A stretch of 64,000 bases of DNA from Kribbella catacumbae DSM 19601 (GCF_000372465.1 NZ_AQUZ01000004.1:199507-263506); one strand, 5' to 3'; shown: positions 1 through 7,186, counted from the stretch's first letter. Numbers and translations: made by a program. The notes: generated by a model not told the origin, from the sequence alone.

Positions 1-535
1 CCCAGGCGGCAGCCCCGGCGGCATCCCCGGCGGCATCCCAGGCGGCAGCCCAGGCGGCAGCCCCGGCGGCATCCCCGGCGGCATCCCCGGCGGATATACG
101 CGCTTCGCGCGCACGTTCCCTAGCGGCACGAGCCACCGGCACAGCTGCCGCGACGTCGTCCCAGCTCGCCTGCCGCTCCAGGGTCTCCAGCGACAACGCC
201 TCGGCCTCCAGGCCGGCCAGCCGCAGCCACGTCGGCGTGTACACCCGGATGAGCCAGTCTGCCGCCATGAGCCCGCGGACCTGGTCCTTGTCCGGGTCGC
301 CGGCGGTGCCGATCAGCCGCGGGATGAACGGCTTCAGCTCCTGCCGCTTGTCGTCCGGCAAGGTGTCGTTGAGGTTGCGGCCGAACGTGCCGAGGATCCG
401 GGACACGCAGGGCGGGGAGTCGCTGAACTCGATCCCGCGGACGAAGGCGACGGCCTCCATCAGGCACATGCCAGCTTCGGGGTTCGGGTGGGATCCCCTG
501 CCCAGGGTGATGTTGTCGAGCTCGATCGTGGTCAT
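1..535 (-). CDS. Phage-type hypothetical protein with Ala-rich tetrapeptide repeats (partial)
   Basis: The frame opens with ATG at 535, overlapping the TGA of the upstream gene (ATGA), and runs off the left edge after about 178 codons, so the C-terminus is missing. The first 140 residues look globular (MTTIELDNITLGRG... with a WDDVAAAV segment). The visible end is a low-complexity run of four-residue units such as GDAA, GAAA and WAAA. Such Ala/Trp/Asp repeats occur in hypothetical proteins of actinophages, where the function is unknown. It is the last visible gene of the leftward operon. No enzymatic motif was recognised. Confidence 0.7.
   Translation of the reverse strand, partial: MTTIELDNITLGRGSHPNPEAGMCLMEAVAFVRGIEFSDSPPCVSRILGTFGRNLNDTLPDDKRQELKPFIPRLIGTAGDPDKDQVRGLMAADWLIRVYTPTWLRLAGLEAEALSLETLERQASWDDVAAAVPVARAARERAREARISAGDAAGDAAGAAAWAAAWDAAGDAAGAAAW
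5..94. repeat. 12-bp tandem repeat, seven units plus a partial
   Basis: Units follow ggcggcakcccm back to back from position 5 to 88, with a truncated unit to 94. Because 12 is a multiple of three, the array stays in frame and encodes the four-residue repeats at the end of the leftward phage gene. Only two positions vary (g/t and c/a), as expected for recent slippage expansion. Confidence 0.9.
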
Positions 536-909
536 CAGTCGTCGTCCTCTCCGTCGTTGTCGTCCTCGTCGCCGAACGAGAGGATCCGGACGCCGTCGAC
601 GTCGGTCTCGTCGAACGGCAGCGGCGTGTGACCCAGACGCGCCTCAGCGGCCTGCATGACCAGCTCCCGCAGGGCCTGCGACGCGGCGTCGACCTCGCCC
701 ATTGGCTCGATCCGCTTCACCCGCAGCGTGGGGACGTGGTCGCCGGTCTCCACGTCCTCGGTGATCTTGAGGACGTCGGCCCAGATCACGAACATGCGGT
801 CGGCCTTGGGGCTGTCGATGAGCTCCTGTACGACCGACAGCAGGCCGTTGTTCTCGGTGCTGCCTGGCAGCCGCCCGGCGAGCTTCACGCTCTTGGATAC
901 GTCGGTCAC
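535..909 (-). CDS. Phage-type hypothetical protein, acidic C-terminus
   Basis: This 124-residue protein starts at GTG 909 behind an AAGGAG Shine-Dalgarno and shares a GTGA overlap with the upstream gene. The N-terminal part (KLAGRLPGSTENNGLL..ELIDSPKADRMFVIWADVLKI) looks folded. The last 15 residues are almost all Asp/Glu (FGDEDDNDGEDDD), a tail common in phage single-strand-DNA-associated proteins but not diagnostic. Position beside the ERF gene makes a recombination or replication accessory role possible, which is an inference only. Confidence 0.75.
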   Translation of the reverse strand: MTDVSKSVKLAGRLPGSTENNGLLSVVQELIDSPKADRMFVIWADVLKITEDVETGDHVPTLRVKRIEPMGEVDAASQALRELVMQAAEARLGHTPLPFDETDVDGVRILSFGDEDDNDGEDDD

Positions 910-1235
910 GGTTCTCCTTGTGTGGTGGGTAGGTCGAACAGGGTGGGTGGCGGTGCGGGCCGCGGCTTCGGGCGCGGGCGATCGGGGCAGGACCCGTGGT
1001 GGGCGGCGTACCGGTGGTTGGGTGCGCCGTGCGGGTGGGCGTCGCTGATGACGTAGCCGTGCAACTGGTTGCCGACGAGCCGCGCGGACACGTTGCCGTC
1101 AGCAACTGGGATCGGGTCGACCGGTAGCCGCTTGTCCGTGTAGACCATCTTCACGAACACGACCTGTGCGCCGCAGCTGCCGCAGGCGGGCGGGCCGGTC
1201 TTGCGCATGGTGCGCGAGCGGGAGCGGCGGACCAT
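906..1235 (-). CDS. Small Cys-containing phage protein, possible zinc ribbon
   Basis: About 109 residues from ATG 1235, which overlaps the ERF stop codon as TGATG; a GTG one codon upstream is an alternative start. It has a basic N-terminus, then CGSCGAQVVFV, and later HHGSC, so a CxxC pair plus a His/Cys pair that could bind one zinc ion. Proteins of this kind are frequent next to recombination genes in actinophages. No specific function can be assigned. Confidence 0.7.
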   Translation of the reverse strand: MVRRSRSRTMRKTGPPACGSCGAQVVFVKMVYTDKRLPVDPIPVADGNVSARLVGNQLHGYVISDAHPHGAPNHRYAAHHGSCPDRPRPKPRPAPPPTLFDLPTTQGEP

Positions 1236-2326
1236 CACGCGCCCCCGCTCGCTGTCTCCTCGCCCGCGGGCACACGGGTTTCACCGGACGCGCTGTGGGC
1301 GCCGGCGGCAGGCTCGGAGACGTTCTGGGGTGACAGGCCGGTCCGCTCAGCTATGTCGACGTCCTCCTTCAGTGCCTTGAGCACTGCGGCCGCGTCGGCC
1401 TGCATGACCTCGCCACGCGACTTGATCGTCCGGCCGAGGACGCTGGACAGGTACTCCAGCTGTGCTGCGCGCTGCTTCGTCATGCCGAGCTTCTCGAACA
1501 GCACGAACATGTGGCCGTTGTCGATCTTGCTCAGCTTCTGCTGCCGGGCCTCGGGATCGGCCGAGGGCGGCGGGGTAGACGGGTCGCTGCCGGCGTCCGC
1601 GGCGGGCAGGCTGGACAGGTACGCGGCGAACGATCGGAGCTGGCCGGCGGTTGCCGTGGTCAACGTCCCGCCCTTCGACCAAGCGTGGTACGCGCGCTGC
1701 GCCTGGTCCTGGTTGAACTCGCCGTAGTGGAGCGCCCACGCGCCCCGTACAGCGTCGACGGCGTGGTTCAGCTCCGACGCTGCCTGAGCCTGCTCCTGCT
1801 CGGCGACGGCGGCGGCCTGGGCCCGCTGGTCGGCACGCTGCGTCGCCCGGTCGGCTTCAGCCGCCGCCGCGTCGTCGTCATCCTCGGGCGATACTCCGGT
1901 CATGGCGCACAGGCAGTAGCGGCGCGCGTAGGTGATCTGCGACCCCATCGCCTGCGGGGACCGGACGTCCTCGGCCAACGGGTAGAGCCCGCCGAGCCGC
2001 TGCCCGCTGGAGTGGAGCAGTTCGTAGCGGAGCACGAACCGGGCACCGATGAGCGTCGGGCAGGTGACGAACGACAGGCCGTGTTTGCCGAGCATTGGCA
2101 TGATCGCGTCGGCGACCGTGGCGAGCCCGGCGTATTTGTAGCTGTAGTTGACCGGCTTGCCCTGCTTGGTTTCCCCGGTGACCTTGGCGACTTCGCGGGC
2201 GACGATGCGGGGCAGTTCGGCTTGTACCGCGGCGAGCGCGGCCGCCAGGTGATCGACTCCCGGCTCATAGGTGCTGGCGGGCGGGTTTCCACCCACCTCG
2301 GCGGGTTGCGATTCCGTCACGGTCAC
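1235..2326 (-). CDS. ERF family single-strand DNA annealing protein
   Basis: The 363-residue product matches the ERF superfamily of phage recombinases, which anneal complementary single strands in homologous recombination. Diagnostic parts are YSYKYAGLATVADAIMPMLGKHGL (residues about 61-84) and MGSQITYARRYCLCAMTGV followed by a run of Asp and Ala (about 128-155). The C-terminal half is Ala/Gln-rich and then a helical DNA-binding-like tail. The start chosen is GTG 2326, seven bases after GGAGGA; the frame is open another 90 codons upstream but that part is a composition artefact. It is the only gene of clear function in the phage operon. Confidence 0.93.
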   Translation of the reverse strand: MTVTESQPAEVGGNPPASTYEPGVDHLAAALAAVQAELPRIVAREVAKVTGETKQGKPVNYSYKYAGLATVADAIMPMLGKHGLSFVTCPTLIGARFVLRYELLHSSGQRLGGLYPLAEDVRSPQAMGSQITYARRYCLCAMTGVSPEDDDDAAAAEADRATQRADQRAQAAAVAEQEQAQAASELNHAVDAVRGAWALHYGEFNQDQAQRAYHAWSKGGTLTTATAGQLRSFAAYLSSLPAADAGSDPSTPPPSADPEARQQKLSKIDNGHMFVLFEKLGMTKQRAAQLEYLSSVLGRTIKSRGEVMQADAAAVLKALKEDVDIAERTGLSPQNVSEPAAGAHSASGETRVPAGEETASGGA

Positions 2327-2445
2327 AGGTAGTCCTCCGGGTCGTAGTCGCACTCGCCGAGGATGTGGTGGCTCATGTGGTGCCCGCAGTTCTCGCACCA
2401 CCAGCCCTCCTCGCTGGCCTCTGGTTCGTCGCAGTCGCAGGTCAC
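2323..2445 (-). CDS. 40-residue zinc-ribbon-like micro-protein
   Basis: A GTG start at 2445, preceded by GGAGGA and overlapping the upstream stop as GTGA, opens a 40-codon frame that ends in a TGA overlapping the ERF start. The peptide reads MTCDCDEPEASEEGWWC then ENCGHHMSHHI, then GECDYDPEDYL. It has two CxC/CxxC pairs and several His, typical of a single treble-clef or zinc ribbon. The double coupling to its neighbours argues that it is a real gene. Confidence 0.75.
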   Translation of the reverse strand: MTCDCDEPEASEEGWWCENCGHHMSHHILGECDYDPEDYL

Positions 2446-2825
2446 CGGTGGTCCTCCTGCTCGTGGTCGGGTCCCCACAGGGCCCGCTGCTCCATCGCCC
2501 GCAGTACCGCGGCCGCCCTCGCCGCGTCGTTCGGGTCGGTGTCCTCGTGCAACGCGATGCCCGCGATGAACCCGAGCGCGTCAGCCAGCAGGTCACCGAT
2601 CCGGAACGGGTCGTCCGGCAGGCCGTTCCAGATCGTTGAGACGATCGCGTCGAACTCTGCCGCGGTGAAAGGGGTCGGCGCCGGGGAAGGTGAGTTCGTC
2701 GTAGAGACGACAGCCAGCGACCGGGTTTCCTGCCCGTCTGCGGGGGACCCTGCCTCTACGCCTTCATCCCCGGCGCCATGGACGCCCACATCGGTGGTAG
2801 GGACGTCCAGTCCGTGTGTGTTCAC
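2442..2825 (-). CDS. Phage-type hypothetical protein
   Basis: 127 residues from GTG 2825. The N-terminal 50 residues are low complexity (Gly, Pro, Thr, Ser). The C-terminal part (FTAAEFDAIVSTIW..., ALGFIAGIALHED, AARAAAVLRAMEQRALWG) is helical and amphipathic. Both ends overlap neighbouring genes by 4 nt, so it is translationally coupled in the leftward operon. No family was recognised. Confidence 0.65.
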   Translation of the reverse strand: MNTHGLDVPTTDVGVHGAGDEGVEAGSPADGQETRSLAVVSTTNSPSPAPTPFTAAEFDAIVSTIWNGLPDDPFRIGDLLADALGFIAGIALHEDTDPNDAARAAAVLRAMEQRALWGPDHEQEDHR

Positions 2826-2959
2826 TGCTTGCCGCCTATCAGCCTGCGGAGGGCCCTGAGACTGCCCTCGACGTTGTCGCCCTTGTGCGCCTTGTCCAGC
2901 GCCTTGTTGTCCTGTTCGCGTTTCTTCTTGCCGCCGTCAGGAGGTGGCGTCTTCGGCAC
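2822..2959 (-). CDS. Small basic phage protein (45 residues)
   Basis: GTG 2959 lies eight bases after AAGGAG and opens a 45-codon frame ending in a stop overlapped by the next gene. The product begins MPKTPPPDGGKKKREQDNKA and ends LRALRRLIGGKQ; it is lysine/arginine-rich and predicted to be helical. It overlaps the 3' end of the upstream gene by 23 nt. Function is unknown. Confidence 0.6.
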   Translation of the reverse strand: MPKTPPPDGGKKKREQDNKALDKAHKGDNVEGSLRALRRLIGGKQ

Positions 2960-3146
2960 CGGCCGTCTCCTTGCGGTGCTTTGCCCTGTGCCACCGGGCT
3001 TTCTCGTCGGCGTCGACTTTGACCGCGGCGACGTAGACGTAGGTGCAGTCGCCCGTGGCGCACCACACGACCTGCTGTTTGCTGCCGGGCCATCCGCCGG
3101 CCTCGGGGACGCCGGTCGGCCGGATGTAGACGAGCGGCCTAGCCAC
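2937..3146 (-). CDS. Phage-type hypothetical protein (69 residues)
   Basis: GTG start at 3146, overlapping the stop of the upstream gene by 8 nt. The protein (MARPLVYIRPTGVPEAGGWP, then VVWCATGDCTYVYVAAVKVD) seems to be a small beta-rich fold with a CxxxxC pair followed by a charged C-terminal tail. No family was recognised; the assignment rests on frame, overlaps and composition. Confidence 0.6.
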   Translation of the reverse strand: MARPLVYIRPTGVPEAGGWPGSKQQVVWCATGDCTYVYVAAVKVDADEKARWHRAKHRKETAGAEDATS

Positions 3147-3444
3147 GGCGCACCTCGATCGCTTCGCAGTCGACCTCGCCGGCCTGCATCGCGAGGACGT
3201 CCGCAGCGACCTGCACCAACTGCTCCCGCAACGCCTTCGCGACAGCCCGGTCGACCGCGGAGGCCAGATCGAGGACCCGCTCGTTGGTGAGGTGCGCGTC
3301 GACGTGTTTCGCGATCGCCTTCCCCTGCCCGCGTAGCGATTCGGTGAGGTAGTCGACCGCTGGCCGGTAGCCGGTGCGGGGCAGTTCGGCCTCGTACAGC
3401 GGCGTCTCGTGCAACGGGTTGTACCCGTGCGTCGCCGTGCTCAT
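3139..3444 (-). CDS. Phage-type hypothetical protein (101 residues)
   Basis: ATG 3444 overlaps the upstream TGA (ATGA) and follows GGGAG by seven bases, which decides this start over a longer open frame. The protein reads MSTATHGYNPLHETPLYEAE... and then a long helical stretch (LTNERVLDLASAVDRAVAKALREQLVQVAADVLAMQ). It may be an oligomerising helical protein. No function recognised. Confidence 0.65.
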   Translation of the reverse strand: MSTATHGYNPLHETPLYEAELPRTGYRPAVDYLTESLRGQGKAIAKHVDAHLTNERVLDLASAVDRAVAKALREQLVQVAADVLAMQAGEVDCEAIEVRRG

Positions 3445-3719
3445 CGCTTCGCTCCCTCGTCGAGTACCGAGGTGGCGACCGCCGGGATCAGCATGTCCAG
3501 CGGAGTCTTCTGGGGCATGGTGCGGTGATGCGTGCTGTCCGGCGTCAACGGCCACGCCCACTGGCCCAGCTCGTTAGGAGCCCACAGCGTGGTCAGGTGC
3601 TCGCCGGTGTCGGCGTGCCGGATCTCCACCGCGAGGCCGTTCTCAACGAGACGGCCGGTGAGCTTCCCGTGCCGGTTGACCGCATCCGCGGCCAGCTTCG
3701 CCACGCTGAACCCGCTCAC
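3441..3719 (-). CDS. Phage-type hypothetical protein (92 residues)
   Basis: GTG 3719 overlaps the stop of the upstream gene as GTGA. The product contains a small beta-rich segment (LVENGLAVEIRHADTGEHLTTLW) and a C-terminal helix. It is part of the coupled leftward operon; no known family. Confidence 0.6.
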   Translation of the reverse strand: MSGFSVAKLAADAVNRHGKLTGRLVENGLAVEIRHADTGEHLTTLWAPNELGQWAWPLTPDSTHHRTMPQKTPLDMLIPAVATSVLDEGAKR

Positions 3720-4066
3720 GAGCTCAGCTCCCGCAACTGAGCCCTGATCCGGGCCAGGTCATCCAGCGCGCTGGCCGAGTTGAACTCGGCCAGCGTGCCG
3801 CCGTGTACGGCGCGGGCCGTATCGGAGATCGAGTAGACCGCCATCCGCAACGCGCCCCAAAGCGGGTTGGCGTACAGCTTGTCGAGTAGGTCGAAGATCT
3901 CCTCACGCATGGCACCGACGACGATGGACCGCGGGCCTCTCGAACACCGGCCCTTGTAGCCAGCGACGCAGGGGGCGTGCTCGCAGTCCGGGCAGAACCC
4001 GGGCGGGGTACCGGTCGTGTCGAAGAACTGGGCCTCCCGGTAGGGGCCTGCGGCAACGGTCGTCAC
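3716..4066 (-). CDS. Cys-rich phage-type protein (116 residues)
   Basis: The start is GTG 4066, overlapping the upstream TGA as GTGA. Near the N-terminus FCPDCEHAPCVAGYKGRC gives four cysteines (CxxC, then C and C), a likely structural zinc site. The remainder is alpha-helical (MREEIFDLLDKLYANPLWGALRM). It has the look of small phage regulators, but nothing specific can be claimed. Confidence 0.6.
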   Translation of the reverse strand: MTTVAAGPYREAQFFDTTGTPPGFCPDCEHAPCVAGYKGRCSRGPRSIVVGAMREEIFDLLDKLYANPLWGALRMAVYSISDTARAVHGGTLAEFNSASALDDLARIRAQLRELSS

Positions 4067-4620
4067 CTCTTGACCTCGGTCCACTCGCCGCACCCCTGCG
4101 ACACAAACGCCACATCCGTCGCGCCGAGGGTGACCCGCTGCATACCGGTCCGGCCGAACCCGGACGCGATGACCGCATCGAACTCGCCGGACAGGTTCGA
4201 GAGCCGGGCCCAGTAGCACGTCGGGCCGGTGAACGACTCGTACGTCGCCCGCCTGATCTCTCTGCCGATCAGCCAGGTGCCGTCGCCTTCCACGATCGCG
4301 GCGACCGGCGGTGCCTTCTCGGCGGGCTTGGTCGCGGCGCTGCGGGTCTTGTCGTCGGCCGGTTGCGGTACCGGCGGGCCGGGCTGAGCCGACGGCACCG
4401 CGGCCCTGTCCCCCGCCGCCCCGGCCCGAGCGGCGATGTTGTCAGAGAACACGATGAACACGGCGACCGCGGCGACCACGATCGTGATCGCGAGAGCGAC
4501 AGCGACGTACGGCCGTAGCCGGTCATAGTCGTGGTCGTGGCGGTGCTCGGCCGCGTCGGTGAGCGGGTACAGCGGGTCCGGCGGCCGCGGCACATACCGC
4601 GGGAAATCCTGATGGTTCAT
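4063..4620 (-). CDS. Membrane-anchored hypothetical protein with extracellular Cys domain
   Basis: 185 residues from ATG 4620 (ATGA overlap). Residues 1-36 are cytoplasmic and acidic/His-rich, about 37-58 form one transmembrane helix (YVAVALAITIVVAAVAVFIV), then a Pro/Ala linker leads to a C-terminal domain containing GTWLIGREI, CYWARLS and SQGCGEW. This domain is seen in many actinobacterial lipoproteins and exported proteins of unknown function; the two Cys could pair. In a prophage such a protein might modify the host surface, which is an inference. Confidence 0.7.
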   Translation of the reverse strand: MNHQDFPRYVPRPPDPLYPLTDAAEHRHDHDYDRLRPYVAVALAITIVVAAVAVFIVFSDNIAARAGAAGDRAAVPSAQPGPPVPQPADDKTRSAATKPAEKAPPVAAIVEGDGTWLIGREIRRATYESFTGPTCYWARLSNLSGEFDAVIASGFGRTGMQRVTLGATDVAFVSQGCGEWTEVKR

Positions 4621-4799
4621 GAGCGCTGCTCCATCGGCCGGACGCGGTCCTCGTGGATCTCGGTCCACTCGTCAGTCACGCCACCGGCCTTGAAAAGCAC
4701 ACTCGGGTAGCGCGAGTGGACTGTGTCGCAGTCGAGCAACCCGGCGACCCAGTGGCCGCTGGAGTGCTGGAGTTCGACACCGATCGTGTTCGTGTGCAT
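4617..4799 (-). CDS. Small phage-type hypothetical protein (60 residues)
   Basis: ATG 4799 is preceded by GGAG and opens a 60-codon frame whose stop overlaps the next start. Sequence begins MHTNTIGVELQHSSGHWVAG and ends DRVRPMEQRS. It is the first gene after the XRE regulator in the leftward operon. No family recognised. Confidence 0.6.
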   Translation of the reverse strand: MHTNTIGVELQHSSGHWVAGLLDCDTVHSRYPSVLFKAGGVTDEWTEIHEDRVRPMEQRS

Positions 4800-4908
4800 G
4801 GCCCTGCTCCGTTCAGGAAATTGGGGGGGTGGTCGGCCCGGGCCGGGAGGGGAAGCGCCTCGGCCCGAGGCAGTCGCCGGACGCTCTACACGAGCCCGGG
4901 CCGACCGG

Positions 4909-5124
4909 TCAGGTGGTGCTGAGAAGCACCGAGGGATCGACGTCGAGCGCGGCCGCGATGCGGTGCGCCTCGTCGGGCGTGATCGGTACGGAACCGGTGG
5001 TGCGACGGGAAACCCACGCGGCGGATACACCGAGCTTGCCGGCGAGATCGCGGGTGGTGACGTTCTTCCGCGCCATCTCGGCGCGCACCGTTGCTGCAAC
5101 GGTAGCGTTCGGCGTGGTTATCAT
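4909..5124 (-). CDS. XRE-family HTH regulator, Cro-like
   Basis: 71 residues from ATG 5124. One helix-turn-helix domain fills the protein: VRAEMARKNVTTRDLAGKLG followed by VSAAWVSRRTTGSVPITPDE and AHRIAAALDVDPSVLL. It is transcribed away from the second XRE gene and heads the leftward operon, the arrangement of cro opposite a repressor in temperate phages. Which of the two is the repressor cannot be decided from sequence. A TTGACC hexamer at 5158-5163 may be its -35 element. Confidence 0.85.
   Translation of the reverse strand: MITTPNATVAATVRAEMARKNVTTRDLAGKLGVSAAWVSRRTTGSVPITPDEAHRIAAALDVDPSVLLSTT
5087..5103. promoter_or_regulatory. Perfect inverted repeat near the phage regulator pair
   Basis: accgttgc-t-gcaacggt is an 8-bp perfect dyad with a one-base centre, just inside the 5' end of the leftward XRE gene. 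The core cgttgca recurs at 5149-5155 between the two regulators. It is a candidate operator of one of the XRE proteins; it could also be chance codon use. Confidence 0.35.
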
Positions 5125-5240
5125 GACCGGTACGTTGACACGTTTATCGTTGCAGGTCAAGCACACGGCGAGACGTGGTAGCGATTTGGTGTGGAATTGG
5201 TCTCTAGCCGTGGACCTGAGCAAGCGTTACAGTGTCACGC

Positions 5241-5519
5241 ATGACGAACACAGTGGTAGCGCCCTCGGGGGGCGCGCCGTCCCGGCTTATCGCGAGTGAG
5301 ATCCGCGCGGAGCTCGGACGACAGCAGCTATCGAACCGGCGCCTAGCGATGCAGCTGGGCGTGTCGTTCATGTGGGTCAACCGGCGGATCAACTCCGGCG
5401 AGACGGACCTGACGTTCGAGGACGTCCAGAAAATCGCAGAGGCGCTGAACGTTCCCGTTCAGCGCCTCATGTCCAGCTGGCTCCCGCGGATGGACTCGAA
5501 CCATCAACCTGCCGGTTAA
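5241..5519 (+). CDS. XRE-family HTH regulator running into tRNA-Asn
   Basis: 92 residues from ATG 5241, divergent from the other XRE gene. The HTH domain covers IRAELGRQQLSNRRLAMQLG, VSFMWVNRRINSGETDLT and FEDVQKIAEALNVPVQRLM. There is no Shine-Dalgarno, but TACAGT at 5228-5233 fits a -10 box seven bases before the ATG, so the mRNA may be leaderless. The last 14 codons lie inside the tRNA gene read backwards, so the C-terminus is created by the integration junction. It is probably the lysogeny repressor or an excision controller. Confidence 0.75.
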   Translation: MTNTVVAPSGGAPSRLIASEIRAELGRQQLSNRRLAMQLGVSFMWVNRRINSGETDLTFEDVQKIAEALNVPVQRLMSSWLPRMDSNHQPAG

Positions 5520-5553
5520 CAGCCGGCTGCTCTGCCAATTGAGCTACGCGGGA
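5478..5553 (-). tRNA. tRNA-Asn(GTT)
   Basis: The minus strand folds into a complete cloverleaf of 76 nt including an encoded CCA. The acceptor stem is TCCCGCG/CGCGGGA, the D stem GCTC/GAGC, the anticodon stem GCCGG/CCGGC with loop CTGTTAA (anticodon GTT), and the T arm GATGG-TTCGAGT-CCATC. The discriminator is G. Its 3' end borders the phage-like genes and is the likely attachment site. Confidence 0.96.
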
Positions 5554-5648
5554 TCGAAGTGCTTCCCGATCCCCTAACGCCTGAGGACCTGAGTAGGTTA
5601 GCAGGCCCGGGACCAACTACAAAAATGGGATTTGGGATCGCTTCCAGC

Positions 5649-6191
5649 TCAGATTCCGAACTCGTCGCGGACGGCTGCCAGGGCTGCTTCGGCGGCCTCG
5701 ACGAGACCGGGCTGGGTGGGCTCCAATCCCTTGTCCAGAACGAAGTTCCAGCTCGTCGGAGCACCTGGCTCGGACGGGTTGCGGCGGCCGACGATGCGGA
5801 CACCCTTCTTGCCCACCAACGGAACGTGGCGCTGGATCACGACGCTCGCGTCGACGCGCTCGCGCAGCAGCTGGCCGAAGCGGCCCGGGTCGTCGACCTT
5901 CAGCTCGGTACCGCGTAGCGGAGTACCGAACGGAGTCGTCTCGTAGACACGCAGAACCGACGCTTCGGAGTCCCAGCCGGCCCGCTCGATCTTCTCCCAG
6001 CCGACCCGGCGTACTGCGCCCGCAGTCTCCGTGGGCAGGTACAGCGCCGCGCGGCTGCCCGCCACCCAGCCGCCATCGAGCAGCTGGACCGCGGCCAGGA
6101 CGTCCTCCTTGCCGCCCGGAGAATGCCTGGAGGCGATGGTGACCGCCTCGGTCAGCTCGCGCGGCCACGACGTACGACGAAGTCTCAGCAC
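5649..6191 (-). CDS. Conserved actinobacterial hypothetical protein
   Basis: 180 residues from GTG 6191. Features such as LAAVQLLDGGWVAGSRAALYL and EKIERAGWDSEASVLRVYE suggest a beta-barrel domain like the PH-like folds used in small actinobacterial membrane-free proteins, followed by a segment ending in AAEAALAAVRDEFGI. No signal peptide or membrane span is present. It sits between tRNA-Asn and the sigma factor/dnaG pair, in core chromosome. No function is known to me. Confidence 0.75.
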   Translation of the reverse strand: MLRLRRTSWPRELTEAVTIASRHSPGGKEDVLAAVQLLDGGWVAGSRAALYLPTETAGAVRRVGWEKIERAGWDSEASVLRVYETTPFGTPLRGTELKVDDPGRFGQLLRERVDASVVIQRHVPLVGKKGVRIVGRRNPSEPGAPTSWNFVLDKGLEPTQPGLVEAAEAALAAVRDEFGI

Positions 6192-6220
6192 AGCTCCATG
6201 ATCTCAGCCGGCTCCAACCG

Positions 6221-7102
6221 TCAGGCCGCATAGTCTCGCAATCCGATCGCGCAGCGGCGCCGGAGCGCGATCAGCGCCTCAGCCTCCAGGGCGCGGACCT
6301 GGTCTGGGTCGAGCTCCAGCACGGTGGCGGTCTCGTCCACCGAGGCGGCCGCCGGGCCGACCAGACCGAAGCGGAGGCTGACGACCGCTCGCTGGACGTC
6401 ATCGAGGAACTCCAGCTGGTAGTGGAGGTCACGGCGAAGGGCCGCCCGCAGCACGATCGCCTCGTCATCGACGTACTGGTCGGTCTCCTCCAGGTCGAGT
6501 GACTCAGGCTTGATCTTCCAGGCGTGAGCACGCTCCACCCGGGCGACGGTGAGGCAGGCTCCCGCGGCCACCTCGGCGGTCGACGGCTCGCGGCCAAGGC
6601 GCTGGGTGAGCTCACGGTGCACTGCGGTCACTCGGCCGGCGTCGGTGTACGCCTGAGCCGGCATCCGGACCAGCCTCGAGCGGTCGGAGATCGCGCGCCC
6701 GATCGCCTGCCGGATCCACCAGATCGCGTACGTCGAGAAGCGGTTGCCGAGCTTGTGGTCGAAGCGCTCGACCGCTCGCATCAACCCGAGATTCCCCTCC
6801 TGGATGAGGTCCAGGAGCGAGATCCCCTTGCCCGTGTACCGCTTGGCCAGCGACACCACGAGCCTCAGGTTGCCCTCGATCATCCGCCGGCGAGCCCGCT
6901 CCCCCAACACCACCACAGCCTCCAGCTCGGCACGGAGCTCGGCTGAAGCAGTGTTCAGGCGGTCGGCAGCCAGCAGGCCGGCCTCTATCCAGGTGGCATG
7001 GCTGGTCACCTCGTCGGTGGTCAGCAGGTCGTGGCGGCCGATCTCGCGGAGGTACGCGATCAAGGCGTGCAGGTCGGCCGGGTCGCAGTCCAGCTCTGGC
7101 AT
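6221..7102 (-). CDS. RNA polymerase sigma-70 family factor (group 2/3 type)
   Basis: 293 residues. Region 1.2 is recognisable near the N-terminus; region 2 is very well conserved ([19 protein letters not shown] and [20 protein letters not shown], then [17 protein letters not shown]), followed by region 3 with a [13 protein letters not shown] element. Region 4 is unusual: instead of the normal HTH ending in RxRxIExxALxKLR it reads [20 protein letters not shown], so -35 recognition may be altered. It directly follows dnaG on the same strand but behind an intrinsic terminator. Targets are unknown. Confidence 0.9.
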   Translation of the reverse strand: MPELDCDPADLHALIAYLREIGRHDLLTTDEVTSHATWIEAGLLAADRLNTASAELRAELEAVVVLGERARRRMIEGNLRLVVSLAKRYTGKGISLLDLIQEGNLGLMRAVERFDHKLGNRFSTYAIWWIRQAIGRAISDRSRLVRMPAQAYTDAGRVTAVHRELTQRLGREPSTAEVAAGACLTVARVERAHAWKIKPESLDLEETDQYVDDEAIVLRAALRRDLHYQLEFLDDVQRAVVSLRFGLVGPAAASVDETATVLELDPDQVRALEAEALIALRRRCAIGLRDYAA

Positions 7103-7160
7103 GGCAGTCTCCCTCTGTCACTAGGAATACTGCCGCGATCACACTTGGTGACCGACCGGT

Positions 7161-7186
7161 AATGAAAAGCCTGTGGATAACAGGCC
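7161..7186 (-). terminator. Intrinsic terminator after dnaG
   Basis: On the minus strand GCCTGT-TATCC-ACAGGC (7185 to 7169) is a six-base-pair stem with a five-base loop followed by TTTTCATT. It lies 11 nt after the dnaG stop and before the sigma-factor gene. Confidence 0.8.

Larger units (their letters stand above)
1..5478. mobile_element. Right end of a prophage or integrative element next to tRNA-Asn
   Basis: Thirteen small genes run leftward with 4-nt stop/start overlaps, include an ERF-type phage recombinase, and start from a divergent pair of XRE regulators that lies directly against the 3' end of a tRNA-Asn gene. This is the layout of an actinophage-like early region inserted at a tRNA attachment site. 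No integrase, terminase or structural gene is visible, so those must lie left of the window if the element is complete. The boundary at the tRNA 3' end is inferred, because the matching second copy of the attachment core is outside the window. Confidence 0.7.

Noticed and set aside
1..94. CRISPR array at the left edge
   Set aside because: The repeats are contiguous 12-mers without spacers and are part of a coding frame.
1235..2596. ERF gene starting 90 codons upstream of GTG 2326
   Set aside because: The extra N-terminus is Arg/Thr/Pro-rich, overlaps two other coupled genes and has no Shine-Dalgarno, whereas GTG 2326 has GGAGGA.
5581..5648. Possible tRNA or attachment duplicate upstream of tRNA-Asn
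   Set aside because: No second cloverleaf and no copy of the tRNA 3' end could be found in this stretch.
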